Assembly (NCBI RefSeq): GCF_001647275.1
Contig: NZ_LRMM01000005.1
Span: forward strand, 62,001-126,000
DNA: 64,000 nucleotides
From: Rufibacter ruber
GTDB taxonomy: Bacteria > Bacteroidota > Bacteroidia > Cytophagales > Hymenobacteraceae
Direction of reading: 5' to 3'
Under the pieces are notes generated by a model, which was not told where the DNA came from, ran no database searches, and saw only the letters and a program-made list of their open reading frames with translations. Below, in pieces: positions 43,310 through 52,136 of this stretch. Position 1 is the first letter of the stretch; each line of letters opens with the position of its first letter. Position numbers and translations under genes: made by a program.

Positions 43310-43501
43310 ATGGATACCGCTATGCGTCATTTAACCGTCCCCTCTGTTTTCATGGTGCTGGCCCGCCTTCTGGTTTTGGCCGGCATAGGCATGTGTCTGA
43401 CTAAAACAGCCTTTCCTGAACTGGCCTTAGGTTTTATTGCGGTAGGTGGTCTTTTGAGCATTGCTTCGTATTTCATTAAGCGTAAAACGGTTGCTGAGTA
43501 G
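43310..43501 (+). CDS. small two-helix membrane protein
   Basis: 63 residues (ATG 43310; a second ATG four codons later is possible). Two hydrophobic segments (10-30 and 36-54) and tail IKRKTVAE. Like the 62-residue protein upstream in size and layout, but with no clear sequence identity. Function unknown. Confidence 0.5.
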   Translation: MDTAMRHLTVPSVFMVLARLLVLAGIGMCLTKTAFPELALGFIAVGGLLSIASYFIKRKTVAE

Positions 43502-43503
43502 TT

Positions 43504-43547
43504 TTCTGTTTCGGGGCTGTTTTTAGGAAAATAGCTCAGAAACGGAA
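43504..43547. repeat. CTGTTTT palindrome, copy 28
   Basis: TTCTGTTTCGGGGCTGTTTT with weak right core (AAAATAGCTC). Confidence 0.8.
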
Positions 43548-43803
43548 GTTGGCGCAGACACTCGCAGGTCTTGAAGACGCTGCGAGGTCTTTTGAGCTGG
43601 CGGTGAAGCGGTGGCTGGCCCATTAACCTACCCCTCCGAGGAGGGGAATATCTGGAATGCGTAAATCTGCTGGTGCCTCGTCTTTGTACGTTTTCGTTCG
43701 CCCTTTCAACCTTTATTTAGGACAATCCTTTCCCAAGGGCGAATCTACCTTAGCCACCTTCTTAAAATTGATCCTTCCCATATCTTCCTGTACGCATTCC
43801 GTT

Positions 43804-43941
43804 CCCCTTTGAAGGGGTAGGGGGATGATTACTCGTGCTGATAATAGCGTTCCCGCTACTCTTATAGGTTTCCATCTGCTTTGTTAGAGCTTTTTGCCTC
43901 TTCCTCCGCCCTTATCATCCCCCTACCCCCTTCAAAGGGGG
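43804..43941. repeat. inverted repeat pair CCCCTTTGAAGGGG(T)AGGGGGATGAT
   Basis: Left arm 43804-43829, right arm 43914-43941, complementary apart from one indel, enclosing 84 bp. Each arm is itself a small hairpin (CCCCTTTGAAGGGG). Confidence 0.8.
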
Positions 43942-44062
43942 ACGATCAGATACTGACATTTTTTATCAACCACCTGATGCGGGATAAATTTTAAATGCAA
44001 AGTCAATTTCCACGAAGGCTTGATGTAAGAAGTGCCCATCTCCAGATTTCCACATCTTCGCT

Positions 44063-44112
44063 GTTCGGGATTTATAATCCCGAACCACTCTGTCGGGGAT
44101 TTGCAATCCCCG
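44063..44112. repeat. two REP-like hairpins
   Basis: GTTCGGGATTTATAATCCCG (44063-44085 pairs end to end) and CGGGGATTTGCAATCCCCG (44094-44112), 8 bp apart. The form is that of REP doublets in Bacteroidota but unlike the RAYT flanks here. Confidence 0.8.
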
Positions 44113-44173
44113 TGTCTGCGGTTTCAGAATAGCTAAATCTAATAGGAACATCTCTCTTCATGCCTAACGTGCC

Positions 44174-45274
44174 TTACATCCGCTTCTTCTTATTCCTTCC
44201 GTAGTCTCTGAACACTAGGTTCCCCAGGCCTTTGAGGCTGCTGTAGTAGGCTTGGCCGTTGTTGACCTGGGTGAATTCCTCCACAAACTCCTGCAGGTAG
44301 GGGTCTGAGGCGATCATAAAGGTGGTGATAGGGATGTGCAGTCTTCGGCACTGGGCCGCCAGGTTCAGCGTTTTGTTCACCACCTTTCTATCCAGCCCGA
44401 AACTGTTTTTATAGTACTTCAGACCTTCTTTCAGACAGGTGGGTTTGCCGTCGGTGATCATGAAGATCTGCTTGTTGCTGGTTTTTCTTCTCCGGAGTAA
44501 ATCCATGGCCAGCTCCAGTCCCGCCACCGTGTTGGTGTGGTACGGGCCCACCATGAGGTACGGCAAGTCTTTCACGCTGATCTGCCAGGCGTCATTGCCA
44601 AACACAATGATGTCCAGGTTGTCTTTGGGGTACTTGATCTTGACCAGTTCGGCCAGGGCCATGGCTACCTTTTTGGCGGGCGTAATGCGGTCTTCGCCGT
44701 ACAGGATCATGCTGTGCGAAATGTCAATCATGAGCACGGTGCTGGTCTGGGTCTTGTGCTCCCGCTCGGTTACCTCCAGGTCATTCTCGGTGAGGAAGAA
44801 ATCCTCTGAGAGGCCGTGGGCAATCTGCGCGTTCCTGATGGACTCAGTAAGCTCAATCTGTTCGGGAGCATCGCCAAACCGGAACTCGCGCCTGTCGGCG
44901 GAAGGCTCATCGCCAATGCCGGTTTTAGGCGTGGCATGGTTGCCGCGGCCGCCTTTCTTCAGCTTCCCGAAGATTTCTTCCAGCGCACTTTTACGGATGC
45001 GCTGCTCACCTTTGGCCTGCAGGTTGAATTGGCCGTCTGGTCCTTTGTCATCAATGTAGCCGTTCTTCTTGAGGTCTTCAAAGAAGTCGCCCAAACCGTA
45101 GCGGTCATCGGTGAGTTTGTATTGCTTGTCCAGCTCACTCATCCAGGACATGGCTTCAGCCACGTCACCGGCGGTGAGCGTAATTAACTGGAGGAAAATC
45201 TTGAGCAGCGGCTCAAAGCCCTTCTCAGTGGTTTCCTCAGGTACGAATTGGGTGAATCTATATCCGGCTGCCAT
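44174..45274 (-). CDS. VWA-domain protein, partner of the MoxR-like ATPase
   Basis: 366 residues. The C-terminal VWA domain holds the MIDAS motif DISHSM with ITDGKPT as the third loop. N-terminal half: acidic/hydrophilic with helix-rich FEDLKKNGYIDDKGPDG and a basic linker FGKLKKGGRGNHATPK. MoxR-VWA pairs are chelatase-like chaperones. The two genes are separated here by a 1.3-kb repeat-rich island and two small membrane genes. Confidence 0.88.
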   Translation of the reverse strand: MAAGYRFTQFVPEETTEKGFEPLLKIFLQLITLTAGDVAEAMSWMSELDKQYKLTDDRYGLGDFFEDLKKNGYIDDKGPDGQFNLQAKGEQRIRKSALEEIFGKLKKGGRGNHATPKTGIGDEPSADRREFRFGDAPEQIELTESIRNAQIAHGLSEDFFLTENDLEVTEREHKTQTSTVLMIDISHSMILYGEDRITPAKKVAMALAELVKIKYPKDNLDIIVFGNDAWQISVKDLPYLMVGPYHTNTVAGLELAMDLLRRRKTSNKQIFMITDGKPTCLKEGLKYYKNSFGLDRKVVNKTLNLAAQCRRLHIPITTFMIASDPYLQEFVEEFTQVNNGQAYYSSLKGLGNLVFRDYGRNKKKRM

Positions 45275-45514
45275 TTCTTTTAACTGTTAATTCTGTATTT
45301 GGCGTTCCGCCTGCATTGGGGAGAAAGAGCAATGCGGGAAGTTCCTCATGTTCTTGCTGCCAACCTTGCGTAGCTTGTGCTTCCCTCCCGTGTCTCCTAT
45401 ACAACAACGAGGAAAGCATTTGGTTCTTACGCAAAGCAACCTTCTGGTGGCAACTTAGTACACAATCTTAGAAGATTCTAATCAGTTTCTTAGAGAATAC
45501 CAACTTACCTATCT

Positions 45515-45799
45515 ATGCGTGCCATCTGGAAAAATACGGTTTTAGCCGAAAGTGAAGAGACGATTGAAGTGGAAGGGAACCATTATTTTCCGCCCAGTTC
45601 CCTGCAATGGGACTACTTCCACCAAAGCGACCGCCACTCTACCTGCCCCTGGAAAGGAGAAGCCAGCTATTTTAATATACAAGTAGGCACCTTTGAGAAC
45701 AAAGACGCCGCCTGGACTTACCCCCAAACCGAAGAAGCCGCCAAAGAAATTGAAGGTTTCGTGGCATTCTGGAAGGGCGTGCAGGTGGTGGGGAGCTGA
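45515..45799 (+). CDS. DUF427-domain protein
   Basis: 94 residues, one DUF427 domain: MRAIWKNTVLAESEETIEVEGNHYFPP, then CPWKGEASYFNI and the end AAWTYPQTEEAAKEIEGFVAFW. Widespread in bacteria and fungi, function unknown. Confidence 0.92.
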   Translation: MRAIWKNTVLAESEETIEVEGNHYFPPSSLQWDYFHQSDRHSTCPWKGEASYFNIQVGTFENKDAAWTYPQTEEAAKEIEGFVAFWKGVQVVGS

Positions 45800-45850
45800 T
45801 TTGAAGATTTATAAAGGTAAAGATGAGTAAGTTTGGTGAAAAGGGAAGTA

Positions 45851-45888
45851 CGTTTTTGTGCTCGTTTTAGGAAACGAGGCCGAAAACG
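45851..45888. repeat. CTGTTTT palindrome, copy 29
   Basis: Divergent copy with CGTTTT in place of CTGTTTT (CTCGTTTT / AAACGAGG). Confidence 0.7.
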
Positions 45889-45916
45889 GAAAGTAAGACT
45901 TACTTCATCTACCTCT

Positions 45917-45947
45917 CACGCAAGTTTAGCGCTAGCGTAACTTGTGG
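45917..45947. repeat. CAAGTT/AACTTG palindrome
   Basis: CACGCAAGTT-TAGCGCTA-GCGTAACTTGTG, imperfect arms around AGCGCT; unlike the other families. Confidence 0.55.
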
Positions 45948-46202
45948 GTCCTAATCCGGAAGTTGATACACTTCCTTACGTATTCCTAATTTCTGTTACC
46001 CAATCTGTTAGTTGAAAACAAAATCGCGAAGCAAGGATCTTCATTCCAATAATTTCCTCACCCTTGTTTAGAAGAGCATCACGCTGTATCATCCTCGCAT
46101 TACATGTTGCCTAAGATAAGCGAGTACAACCAAATGCAATTAATAGGGATAAGTGGAAAACTATAATCAATGTCATTATCTCCAACTAACCTACATGAAA
46201 AC

Positions 46203-46236
46203 AAAAACGCCCCACAATTTCTTGTGGGGCGTTTTT
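46203..46236. terminator. bidirectional terminator downstream of the desaturase
   Basis: 15-bp perfect arms AAAAACGCCCCACAA / TTGTGGGGCGTTTTT, 4-nt loop; right arm shared with palindrome copy 30. Confidence 0.9.
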
Positions 46237-46268
46237 GGTCTATTTTCACAAAAACAGGTCAAAAACAG
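46231..46268. repeat. CTGTTTT palindrome, copy 30
   Basis: GTTTTTGGTCTATTTT / AAAACAGGTCAAAAAC; its end is 8 bp from the desaturase stop. Confidence 0.8.
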
Positions 46269-46275
46269 CCTGTTT

Positions 46276-47259
46276 CTAACTGTCAATCCATTTGAACTTG
46301 TATTGCAGCTCTGGTACTTTCACCCGGTCAGCCACGCGACGAAGGCGGTTAGGCAGGGCCATGATGTAGTCGCGGGCGCGCTCCCCGGCTGAGTTAAGGC
46401 CTGTGACGCTGGTGATTTTCCACTCTCTGATGAGGGTTTCCATGATCTCCACGTAGTCATTAGAGGTGTACACACCAATGCGCTGCGCGGCGTCTGTGAA
46501 ATGCCCGAAGGTCTGCCCCTGGTCAATGCCTAGTTCACGCAGGTAGTGCGCGGGCATGACAATCTTTTTGCGCATCATGTCTTCAAAGGCGAGCATCATC
46601 TCAGAAGGGTCCACCTCAAAGATCTTCTTCACAAAAGACTTGTAGGCTTTGGCGTGACGCCCCTCGTCAGCGGCAATGTGGTTACAGATACGGGCCAGCA
46701 CGGTCTCCCCGGCCTGCTTGGCCAGGGCGCCTACACGGCGGTGCGATACGTTGGTGGCCGTTTCCTGAAAGGAGGTGTACACAAAGCTGCGGTACGGGTC
46801 ATCATCGGTTTTGATGTCCATGCCGTCGGCAATGAGGTATTGGGTAGAGGCTTCCATCTGGCGCATGTCTATGCGGCCGGTCAGGTAGAGGTAGCGGTTC
46901 AAAAGATCCCCGTGGCGGTTCTCCTCTGAAGTCCAGCCACGGTTCCAGCGCATCCAGGGGCCGTCTGGGTCACGGCTCACGTCTTTGATGCTCATGATCC
47001 AGCTTTCATAGGTGGGCAGCGCCTCTTCAGTGATGGTATCGCCAATCAAGACGGCCAGCAGGTCATAAGACAGTTCACGGGCACGTTCCTTCAGGTCACG
47101 TAACTCGTCAAAGAAATTATCAAAACGGGCATCAGGCAGAAAATCAGCGGGCTGCCAGCTGTCTTCCACAGATTTCAGAAATTCCGGAAGCTTTTCTTCC
47201 AGGAAGTTCTCCAGGTATTTCATCACCTCAGAACGGGTGGCGGCAATATTAGAAATCAT
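46276..47259 (-). CDS. acyl-ACP desaturase (soluble di-iron, DesA type)
   Basis: 327 residues from the ATG at 47259; the ORF extension upstream would cross the promoter. Di-iron ligands are visible: WTSEENRHGDLLNRYLYLTG (EExxH) and ADEGRHAKAYKSF (DExRH), with the further Glu in SWIMS-type helix and FQETATNVSHR. It introduces a double bond into acyl-ACP and so sets membrane fluidity. Confidence 0.93.
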   Translation of the reverse strand: MISNIAATRSEVMKYLENFLEEKLPEFLKSVEDSWQPADFLPDARFDNFFDELRDLKERARELSYDLLAVLIGDTITEEALPTYESWIMSIKDVSRDPDGPWMRWNRGWTSEENRHGDLLNRYLYLTGRIDMRQMEASTQYLIADGMDIKTDDDPYRSFVYTSFQETATNVSHRRVGALAKQAGETVLARICNHIAADEGRHAKAYKSFVKKIFEVDPSEMMLAFEDMMRKKIVMPAHYLRELGIDQGQTFGHFTDAAQRIGVYTSNDYVEIMETLIREWKITSVTGLNSAGERARDYIMALPNRLRRVADRVKVPELQYKFKWIDS

Positions 47260-47280
47260 AAGAAACAAGATATAGAAAGA

Positions 47281-47288
47281 CAAATATA
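47281..47288 (-). promoter_or_regulatory. -7 element of the desaturase
   Basis: TATATTTG on the minus strand (TAnnTTTG), 21 bp before the ATG at 47259. Confidence 0.55.
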
Positions 47289-47434
47289 CTAACTTTCAAG
47301 TAGAACGCCCTGACTTGCCTCCCTGAAACCAGCACACAGCCCCGGTTATGACCAGAACTGAACTTATGCCTACGTAAAAATAACATCTGGGTTGACATAA
47401 GCCACCCTATGCAGAAGAAATGGTTTCGGGTCTT

Positions 47435-47442
47435 TATCTTTG
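47435..47442 (+). promoter_or_regulatory. possible -7 element of the methyltransferase
   Basis: TATCTTTG matches TAnnTTTG, 17 bp before the ATG at 47460 and after the ATG at 47409. Confidence 0.4.
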
Positions 47443-47459
47443 GGAATACGCTTTTGCCC

Positions 47460-48245
47460 ATGTTCCTGTTCAAGAAACTACTTCCCCCCGCTGCCCGGTT
47501 TGCCCTCAGGCAACTGTTCTGGCAAACCAGGAGCTGGCTGTACACAGGGCGCAAGGTGTATTGTCCGCTTTGCGAGCACTCCTATAGAACGTTCCTGCCC
47601 TTCGGGAACAAAGGGGAGAGAAGGCCGCAGGCGCTTTGCCCCCGGTGCCACACCGTTGAGCGCCACCGGTTGCTGTGGCTGTACCTGCTGGAAGAACTGC
47701 ACATTGACCGGCAATCTTTTACCGTTCTCCACATGGCCCCTGAGCCTATTCTGCAGAAAAAACTCAAACAGTTCAAAAACCTGAACTACCGCAGCGCTGA
47801 TCTGGAGTCGCCGGTGGCCATGGACAAGGTAGACATACAGGCGCTTCCCTACGCAGACGCCTCTTTTGACCTGATCCTCTGTTCCCATGTTCTGGCCCAC
47901 GTGCCCAATGACCTGCAGGCGCTACAGGAGCTGAGACGGGTGCTGCGGCCAGGCGGCAGGCTCTTGCTCCAGGACCGCATGCATGCCGCTCTTGCCAAAA
48001 CCTTAGAACAGCCTGATGCCCATACGCCCACGCAGCGGTTACACGCCTACGGCCAGGCCGACCGTTTCCGGAACTACGGCCCTGATTTTGCCCAACGGGT
48101 GGCTGCCCAGGGGTTTGCTGTAGAAGCGGTAGAATACGCCCTCACCCGTACCCCGGAAGAACAGTACCGCCTACGTCTGGGGCAGCAGGAAATTATTTTT
48201 GTGGCTACACCGCAGGCTATAAAGAAACAGGTATCTGATGTTTAA
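47460..48245 (+). CDS. class I SAM-dependent methyltransferase with N-terminal zinc ribbon
   Basis: 261 residues from the ATG at 47460 (278 from 47409). N-terminal CPLC and CPRC pairs suggest a zinc ribbon; then SADLESPVAMDKVDIQALPYADASFDLI and a SAM-methyltransferase core with LRRVLRPGGRLLLQDR. The target is unknown. Its stop overlaps the next gene by 8 bp. Position in the glycan region suggests a sugar methyltransferase (inference). Confidence 0.82.
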   Translation: MFLFKKLLPPAARFALRQLFWQTRSWLYTGRKVYCPLCEHSYRTFLPFGNKGERRPQALCPRCHTVERHRLLWLYLLEELHIDRQSFTVLHMAPEPILQKKLKQFKNLNYRSADLESPVAMDKVDIQALPYADASFDLILCSHVLAHVPNDLQALQELRRVLRPGGRLLLQDRMHAALAKTLEQPDAHTPTQRLHAYGQADRFRNYGPDFAQRVAAQGFAVEAVEYALTRTPEEQYRLRLGQQEIIFVATPQAIKKQVSDV

Positions 48246-49653
48246 GGTATTTCTGCGCTCAAGCCGTCTGCTGGGGGTAGTGGGAAAACTACGGCTCTTG
48301 CGGTGGCGCCTGTTCTATAAGCCTGCTCCCGTGCAAGACACCGTCACTCCAGACATGGTGCCCCAACCGTTAGAAGGCTATACAGACCGCCTCTGCTATG
48401 CACCTGGGCAAACGGTGACATTTCACCTCAAAGCACTGCAGGAAAACAACCTGCTGCTTCTGCAATACCGCACCCCCCAGGCCAACTGGCAAACCCTGCA
48501 CGAACATTCTTTTGGCCTCCTTCTACAGCAGGAGACCCTGGAGGAGGCCCAACACGGCTGCAACTGGACGCCAAGCTGGACCTTTACCCTCCCGGCCCAG
48601 AGCCCACAAGGGTATTACCGGGCATTCCTTAACAACCGTTTGGGCGGGTTGGCTTCAGAAATCCATTTTCTGGTGAGTTCTCCCTCCCCCACAGCTGAGG
48701 TGGCCGTTTTAGCTCCGGTTTCCACGTGGCAAGCTTACAACGCCTACGGTGGCCAGTCTTTCTACCGCAATGCCGTTGCCGCAGAAGCGGTGCCCTATGT
48801 CTCTACGCTTAGACCCAATACCGCCCTCACCTACCACCGCACCACCAGCCACCAGCATGACCTCCAGATAGAGAGCCACCTCTACCATTGGTTTGCAGAG
48901 AAGTACCAGGCAGATCTGTTGCCAGATTATTTTCTGGAGGCGCACCCTCAGCGTTTCCAGTCTTACAAAGTGATTGTGCTGGCGTACCACGCTGAATATT
49001 TTACCCAAAAGATGTACCACACGCTCAAAGACCTGGTGCAGCGGAAAAAAATCAGTTTGATCGCCCTGGGCGGAAATCAGCTTTACTGGCAGGTGCGCTG
49101 GCACAACAGCTTCACCCAGCTGGAATGCAGGAAAGACGGCGCATTCTTTGAACATGAACCTGAACGGGGCTGTCTCTGGCGCCACACCTCTGCCCCTGAA
49201 GCCACACTTTTAGGCGCACAGTTTTCTGAGGCCGGCATGAACTCCTATGCCCCGTACCAGGTGCTCACCCCAGAACATTGGCTTTTCTCCGGGTCTCACG
49301 TCACCCGGGGGCAGCTTTTTGGAGAAAAGGGCTTAGACGGGCTCCCTATCTGCGGCGATGAGACAGACAAAACCACCTGGTGCAGTCCCGCTAACACGGT
49401 GGTGTTAGCCAAAGGGCTGAACAAAGCCGCCACCTCCCAAGAAAGGGCAGTCTATCAGCCCGGTCACAAAGAATGGAACGGAGAAGGCGGGGGCGAAATC
49501 ACGGTTACAGAACTTTCCCCGCAACACGCGGTGCTGAACTCCGGCTCTATCCAGAGTGGTGCCGGCATGGGGGTAGATGCAGTGTTCACGCAGGTCATCA
49601 CCAACTTCATGCACCGCTACGCCCGTACCTCCAGCGGTGGTACCACTTCCTGA
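48238..49653 (+). CDS. N,N-dimethylformamidase beta-subunit-like protein
   Basis: 471 residues. The C-terminal two thirds match the dimethylformamidase large-subunit-like family (WQAYNAYGGQSFYRN, DLLPDYFLEAH, VIVLAYHAEYFTQ, LGGNQLYWQVRW, then GMNSYAPYQV). An N-terminal beta-rich domain precedes it. The N-terminus is basic and hydrophobic, without a signal peptide. In glycan clusters such proteins occur without known reaction. It overlaps the preceding gene by 8 bp and the convergent GT2 gene by 47 bp. Confidence 0.78.
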   Translation: MFKVFLRSSRLLGVVGKLRLLRWRLFYKPAPVQDTVTPDMVPQPLEGYTDRLCYAPGQTVTFHLKALQENNLLLLQYRTPQANWQTLHEHSFGLLLQQETLEEAQHGCNWTPSWTFTLPAQSPQGYYRAFLNNRLGGLASEIHFLVSSPSPTAEVAVLAPVSTWQAYNAYGGQSFYRNAVAAEAVPYVSTLRPNTALTYHRTTSHQHDLQIESHLYHWFAEKYQADLLPDYFLEAHPQRFQSYKVIVLAYHAEYFTQKMYHTLKDLVQRKKISLIALGGNQLYWQVRWHNSFTQLECRKDGAFFEHEPERGCLWRHTSAPEATLLGAQFSEAGMNSYAPYQVLTPEHWLFSGSHVTRGQLFGEKGLDGLPICGDETDKTTWCSPANTVVLAKGLNKAATSQERAVYQPGHKEWNGEGGGEITVTELSPQHAVLNSGSIQSGAGMGVDAVFTQVITNFMHRYARTSSGGTTS

Positions 49654-50575
49654 CAAACTGCAACGGAACCCGGTAACGCACCAGTTGCTGCAAAACCCTG
49701 TCAGAGGCCCCCACGCCGCCTTCCTCCTGCAAAATACTGAGTAGTTCTGCGGCCTGCCTGTAATTGGCGGTGAGATAAGCGTGCCTGGCTTCATACCTGA
49801 TGCGGCGTTGCAAGGCTTTCCGCTCTGCGGGGTTCTGCACCAGTTGCTGCGCCTTTCTGATTACCTGAATGGTGGAGGCCAGCTGTTGGTCGCCTTTTTT
49901 ATACAGCTGCCGGGAGAGCGAATGGGGGTGCATGCGGCGCTGGCAGAGCACCTGGTCCAGGAAATGGAATTTCCAGTTCCTGGATGACCGCACCCAGAAA
50001 TCAAAGTCCTCATACGCCAATGAAGCGTCATATCCGTTCAGCTCCTCCAGCACCCTGCGCTTTACCATGACGGTGGGCGGGCAAATAAAGTACCTGCTCA
50101 GCACCTGCGCAAACACGTCCCCCTGGGCGGGAGCCGGGGAAAGAGCACCGTCTTTGCTCCGCTGGTAAAACCGGCCCAACAGATGAGAGGCCTCATCTAT
50201 CAGGTCAGCGTCTGTGTATAGAACCCCGTAGTCAGGGGGCAGGGCGGCAAAGGCGGCCACCTGCCGGGTCACCCGCTCCGGGTGCAGCACATCATCAGTG
50301 GCGAAGTCTATCACGTAGTCTCCTTTGCTCCACCTGAACGCTTCATTGAATGAATAGCAGTTGCCTTTGTTCTGCCGGTGCCGAAGGAATTGGATAAAAG
50401 GATACCGCTGCACGTACTCCTCAATAATAGCCACACTGTCATCAGAGCTCAGGTCATCTACCACCAGGATCTCCAGGTTGGGGTACGTCTGCCCCAGCAC
50501 AGAATCCAGGGCCTGCCTGAGAAAGCGGCCATGGTTGTAGCACAGGCAAATCACAGATACCAGGGGAGCGTTCAT
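49607..50575 (-). CDS. family 2 glycosyltransferase
   Basis: 322 residues. SVICLCYNHGRFLRQALDSVLGQTYP and LVVDDLSSDDSV are the GT-A nucleotide-binding motifs; VIDFATDDVLHPERV carries the DxD-like site. The tail is a helical region with RKWYHRWRYG. Its ATG overlaps the flippase stop (ATGA), and its last 47 bp run opposite the dimethylformamidase-like gene. Confidence 0.93.
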   Translation of the reverse strand: MNAPLVSVICLCYNHGRFLRQALDSVLGQTYPNLEILVVDDLSSDDSVAIIEEYVQRYPFIQFLRHRQNKGNCYSFNEAFRWSKGDYVIDFATDDVLHPERVTRQVAAFAALPPDYGVLYTDADLIDEASHLLGRFYQRSKDGALSPAPAQGDVFAQVLSRYFICPPTVMVKRRVLEELNGYDASLAYEDFDFWVRSSRNWKFHFLDQVLCQRRMHPHSLSRQLYKKGDQQLASTIQVIRKAQQLVQNPAERKALQRRIRYEARHAYLTANYRQAAELLSILQEEGGVGASDRVLQQLVRYRVPLQFVRKWYHRWRYGRSGA

Positions 50576-51849
50576 TTTGAGAAAAAGTAAGACCGGAACA
50601 GATACAGGTGGAACAGCAGGAACAGCGCCCAGTCAATGGCATAGGCCACGGTAAGGCCCTCAATGCCCAAGAGAGGGATTAACGTGAGCACCAGCAGGAA
50701 ATACACCAATGGCGAAACCAGCTGCACCCCAATGTACAACCGCACCTGCGCCCTTACCGCCACCACATAAGACAGCACCCACGCCACCATTTTGAATAAA
50801 TCACCCAGCAACTGGTAATTGAACAGGTCCTGGGCGGGCAGAAAGTCTTCATTGAACAGTAAGACCAACAAAAACCGCCTTAATAGATACACCAACAGCA
50901 GGCCTGCCGCCAGCAACGGGGCCAGCGTAAAGAAGATGGTGCGCACGTACTTTTTCAATTCCTCTTCCCGGGGGAGAAGGGCCGCAATCTTTGGGTAATA
51001 CACCATACCCAAGATAGAGGTATAGGCGAGCGTATAATTATCTGACACTTTTACCACCGTCTGCCACAGCCCCGTATCATGCAGCGAGAAGCGGTGCATG
51101 GCAATTTCCCGCACCAGAAAATCTGAAAACTTAGCGCCAACCAGGGTGGAAACCCCCATCAAAATAAATTTCCCCAGTTCCCGCAAGGTCTCCTTTTCGG
51201 GTTTGACCTGCCAGGCAGGGACCAGGCGTTTCTGAAATACCATTGCCGCCGCCGCCAAACCGCCCACGGCCTGGCCTGCTAAAAAAAGGCACAGCACTGC
51301 TGGCAAAGGCAACTCCCCCACCGCCATCCAGATTATAGCCACCGTAGCAGTACTCACCAACAGCACCAACCCCACGTACAGCCTTAGGAACTGGCGGGCC
51401 AGCAGCACTGACAACCCGAAGAGGTACAGCAGCAACAACAGGAACAACCCCACCAGAAGCAAGGGGTACCAGCCGCTCCCCTGGAGCAGGGCATCTAAGT
51501 TAAACCGGTTCAGGAAGAAGTCAGGGAACCCCAGCACGGTGGCCAGCACCGCCACAAAGGAAAGAAGGCTGAGCCACAGCCCGGTCCAGAAAAAGGACTG
51601 GTAGCGCGGCCGCCCCACATCTTCCTGGGCCAGGTGCCTGATCAGCCCCACGTTCACCCCGCTGTTGGGAAGGGTGGTCAGAATAGCGATCAGCCCCTGA
51701 AAGTGCGACAGCAAGGTGATCCCGCTGGGGCCGTAATAGATGGCAAACAGCTTATTGACCACCAATGAACTCCCCGCCCGGGCCACCGTAGAGAGTCCTG
51801 ACCAGAGAGAGCCTTTCAAAAACTGCTGGATGTGCTGCTTTCTAGCCAT
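50572..51849 (-). CDS. Wzx-type oligosaccharide flippase
   Basis: 425 residues, about 12 hydrophobic segments, opening QFLKGSLWSGLSTVARAGSSLVVNKLFAIYYG as in MATE/Wzx flippases. It flips lipid-linked oligosaccharides across the inner membrane. It is in the same direction as the amino-sugar genes and coupled to the GT2 gene. Confidence 0.9.
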   Translation of the reverse strand: MARKQHIQQFLKGSLWSGLSTVARAGSSLVVNKLFAIYYGPSGITLLSHFQGLIAILTTLPNSGVNVGLIRHLAQEDVGRPRYQSFFWTGLWLSLLSFVAVLATVLGFPDFFLNRFNLDALLQGSGWYPLLLVGLFLLLLLYLFGLSVLLARQFLRLYVGLVLLVSTATVAIIWMAVGELPLPAVLCLFLAGQAVGGLAAAAMVFQKRLVPAWQVKPEKETLRELGKFILMGVSTLVGAKFSDFLVREIAMHRFSLHDTGLWQTVVKVSDNYTLAYTSILGMVYYPKIAALLPREEELKKYVRTIFFTLAPLLAAGLLLVYLLRRFLLVLLFNEDFLPAQDLFNYQLLGDLFKMVAWVLSYVVAVRAQVRLYIGVQLVSPLVYFLLVLTLIPLLGIEGLTVAYAIDWALFLLFHLYLFRSYFFSK

Positions 51850-51894
51850 TCTGCAAACTAAGTAATTTAGAAGAACAGTCTTTTCTTGGTGCGG

Positions 51895-51933
51895 CGTTTT
51901 CGGGCTATTTTCTGAAAAACAGCCCGAAAATAG
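51895..51933. repeat. CTGTTTT palindrome, copy 31
   Basis: CGTTTTCGGGCTATTTT / AAAACAGCCCGAAAATAG: core GGGCT/AGCCC with compensating ends. It sits between the flippase and the aminotransferase and may split the cluster into two transcripts. Confidence 0.9.
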
Positions 51934-52136
51934 CTTTTACTCTGCTTTATTCACATTGGTCTTCTGCACTGCCAACTGGCACCGGTTGAACCTGCTTTCG
52001 TCCTTCTCACTCTCCGGAACGCTGCTATGCTGATCAAAAACCACTTCGCCAGGATCTTTCACGCCCCGCCTTCGCCTGCAAAACCAAAATGGGAATATGG
52101 GCTTAGGGGAGAAAACTGGTTGGTTTGGCCTGCACG

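Larger units (their letters stand above)
43502..44173. other. repeat-rich gene-free stretch
   Basis: Holds palindrome copy 28, a CCCCTCC/GGAGGGG hairpin (43631-43646), an inverted repeat pair around 43804-43941 and two REP-like hairpins (44063-44112). Minus-strand ORFs here are read-through of palindromes. Confidence 0.7.
45800..46275. other. gene-free stretch
   Basis: Holds palindrome copies 29 and 30, a terminator and a small AACTTG-type palindrome (45917-45947). No supported ORF. Confidence 0.5.

Noticed and set aside
43966-44151. 61-residue minus-strand ORF
   Set aside because: Its middle (LQIPDRVVRDYKSR) is the translation of the two REP-like hairpins, a common source of false genes.
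46153-46392. 79-residue plus-strand ORF
   Set aside because: Half of it is a translation of the terminator and palindrome copy 30, and it runs into the desaturase in antisense.
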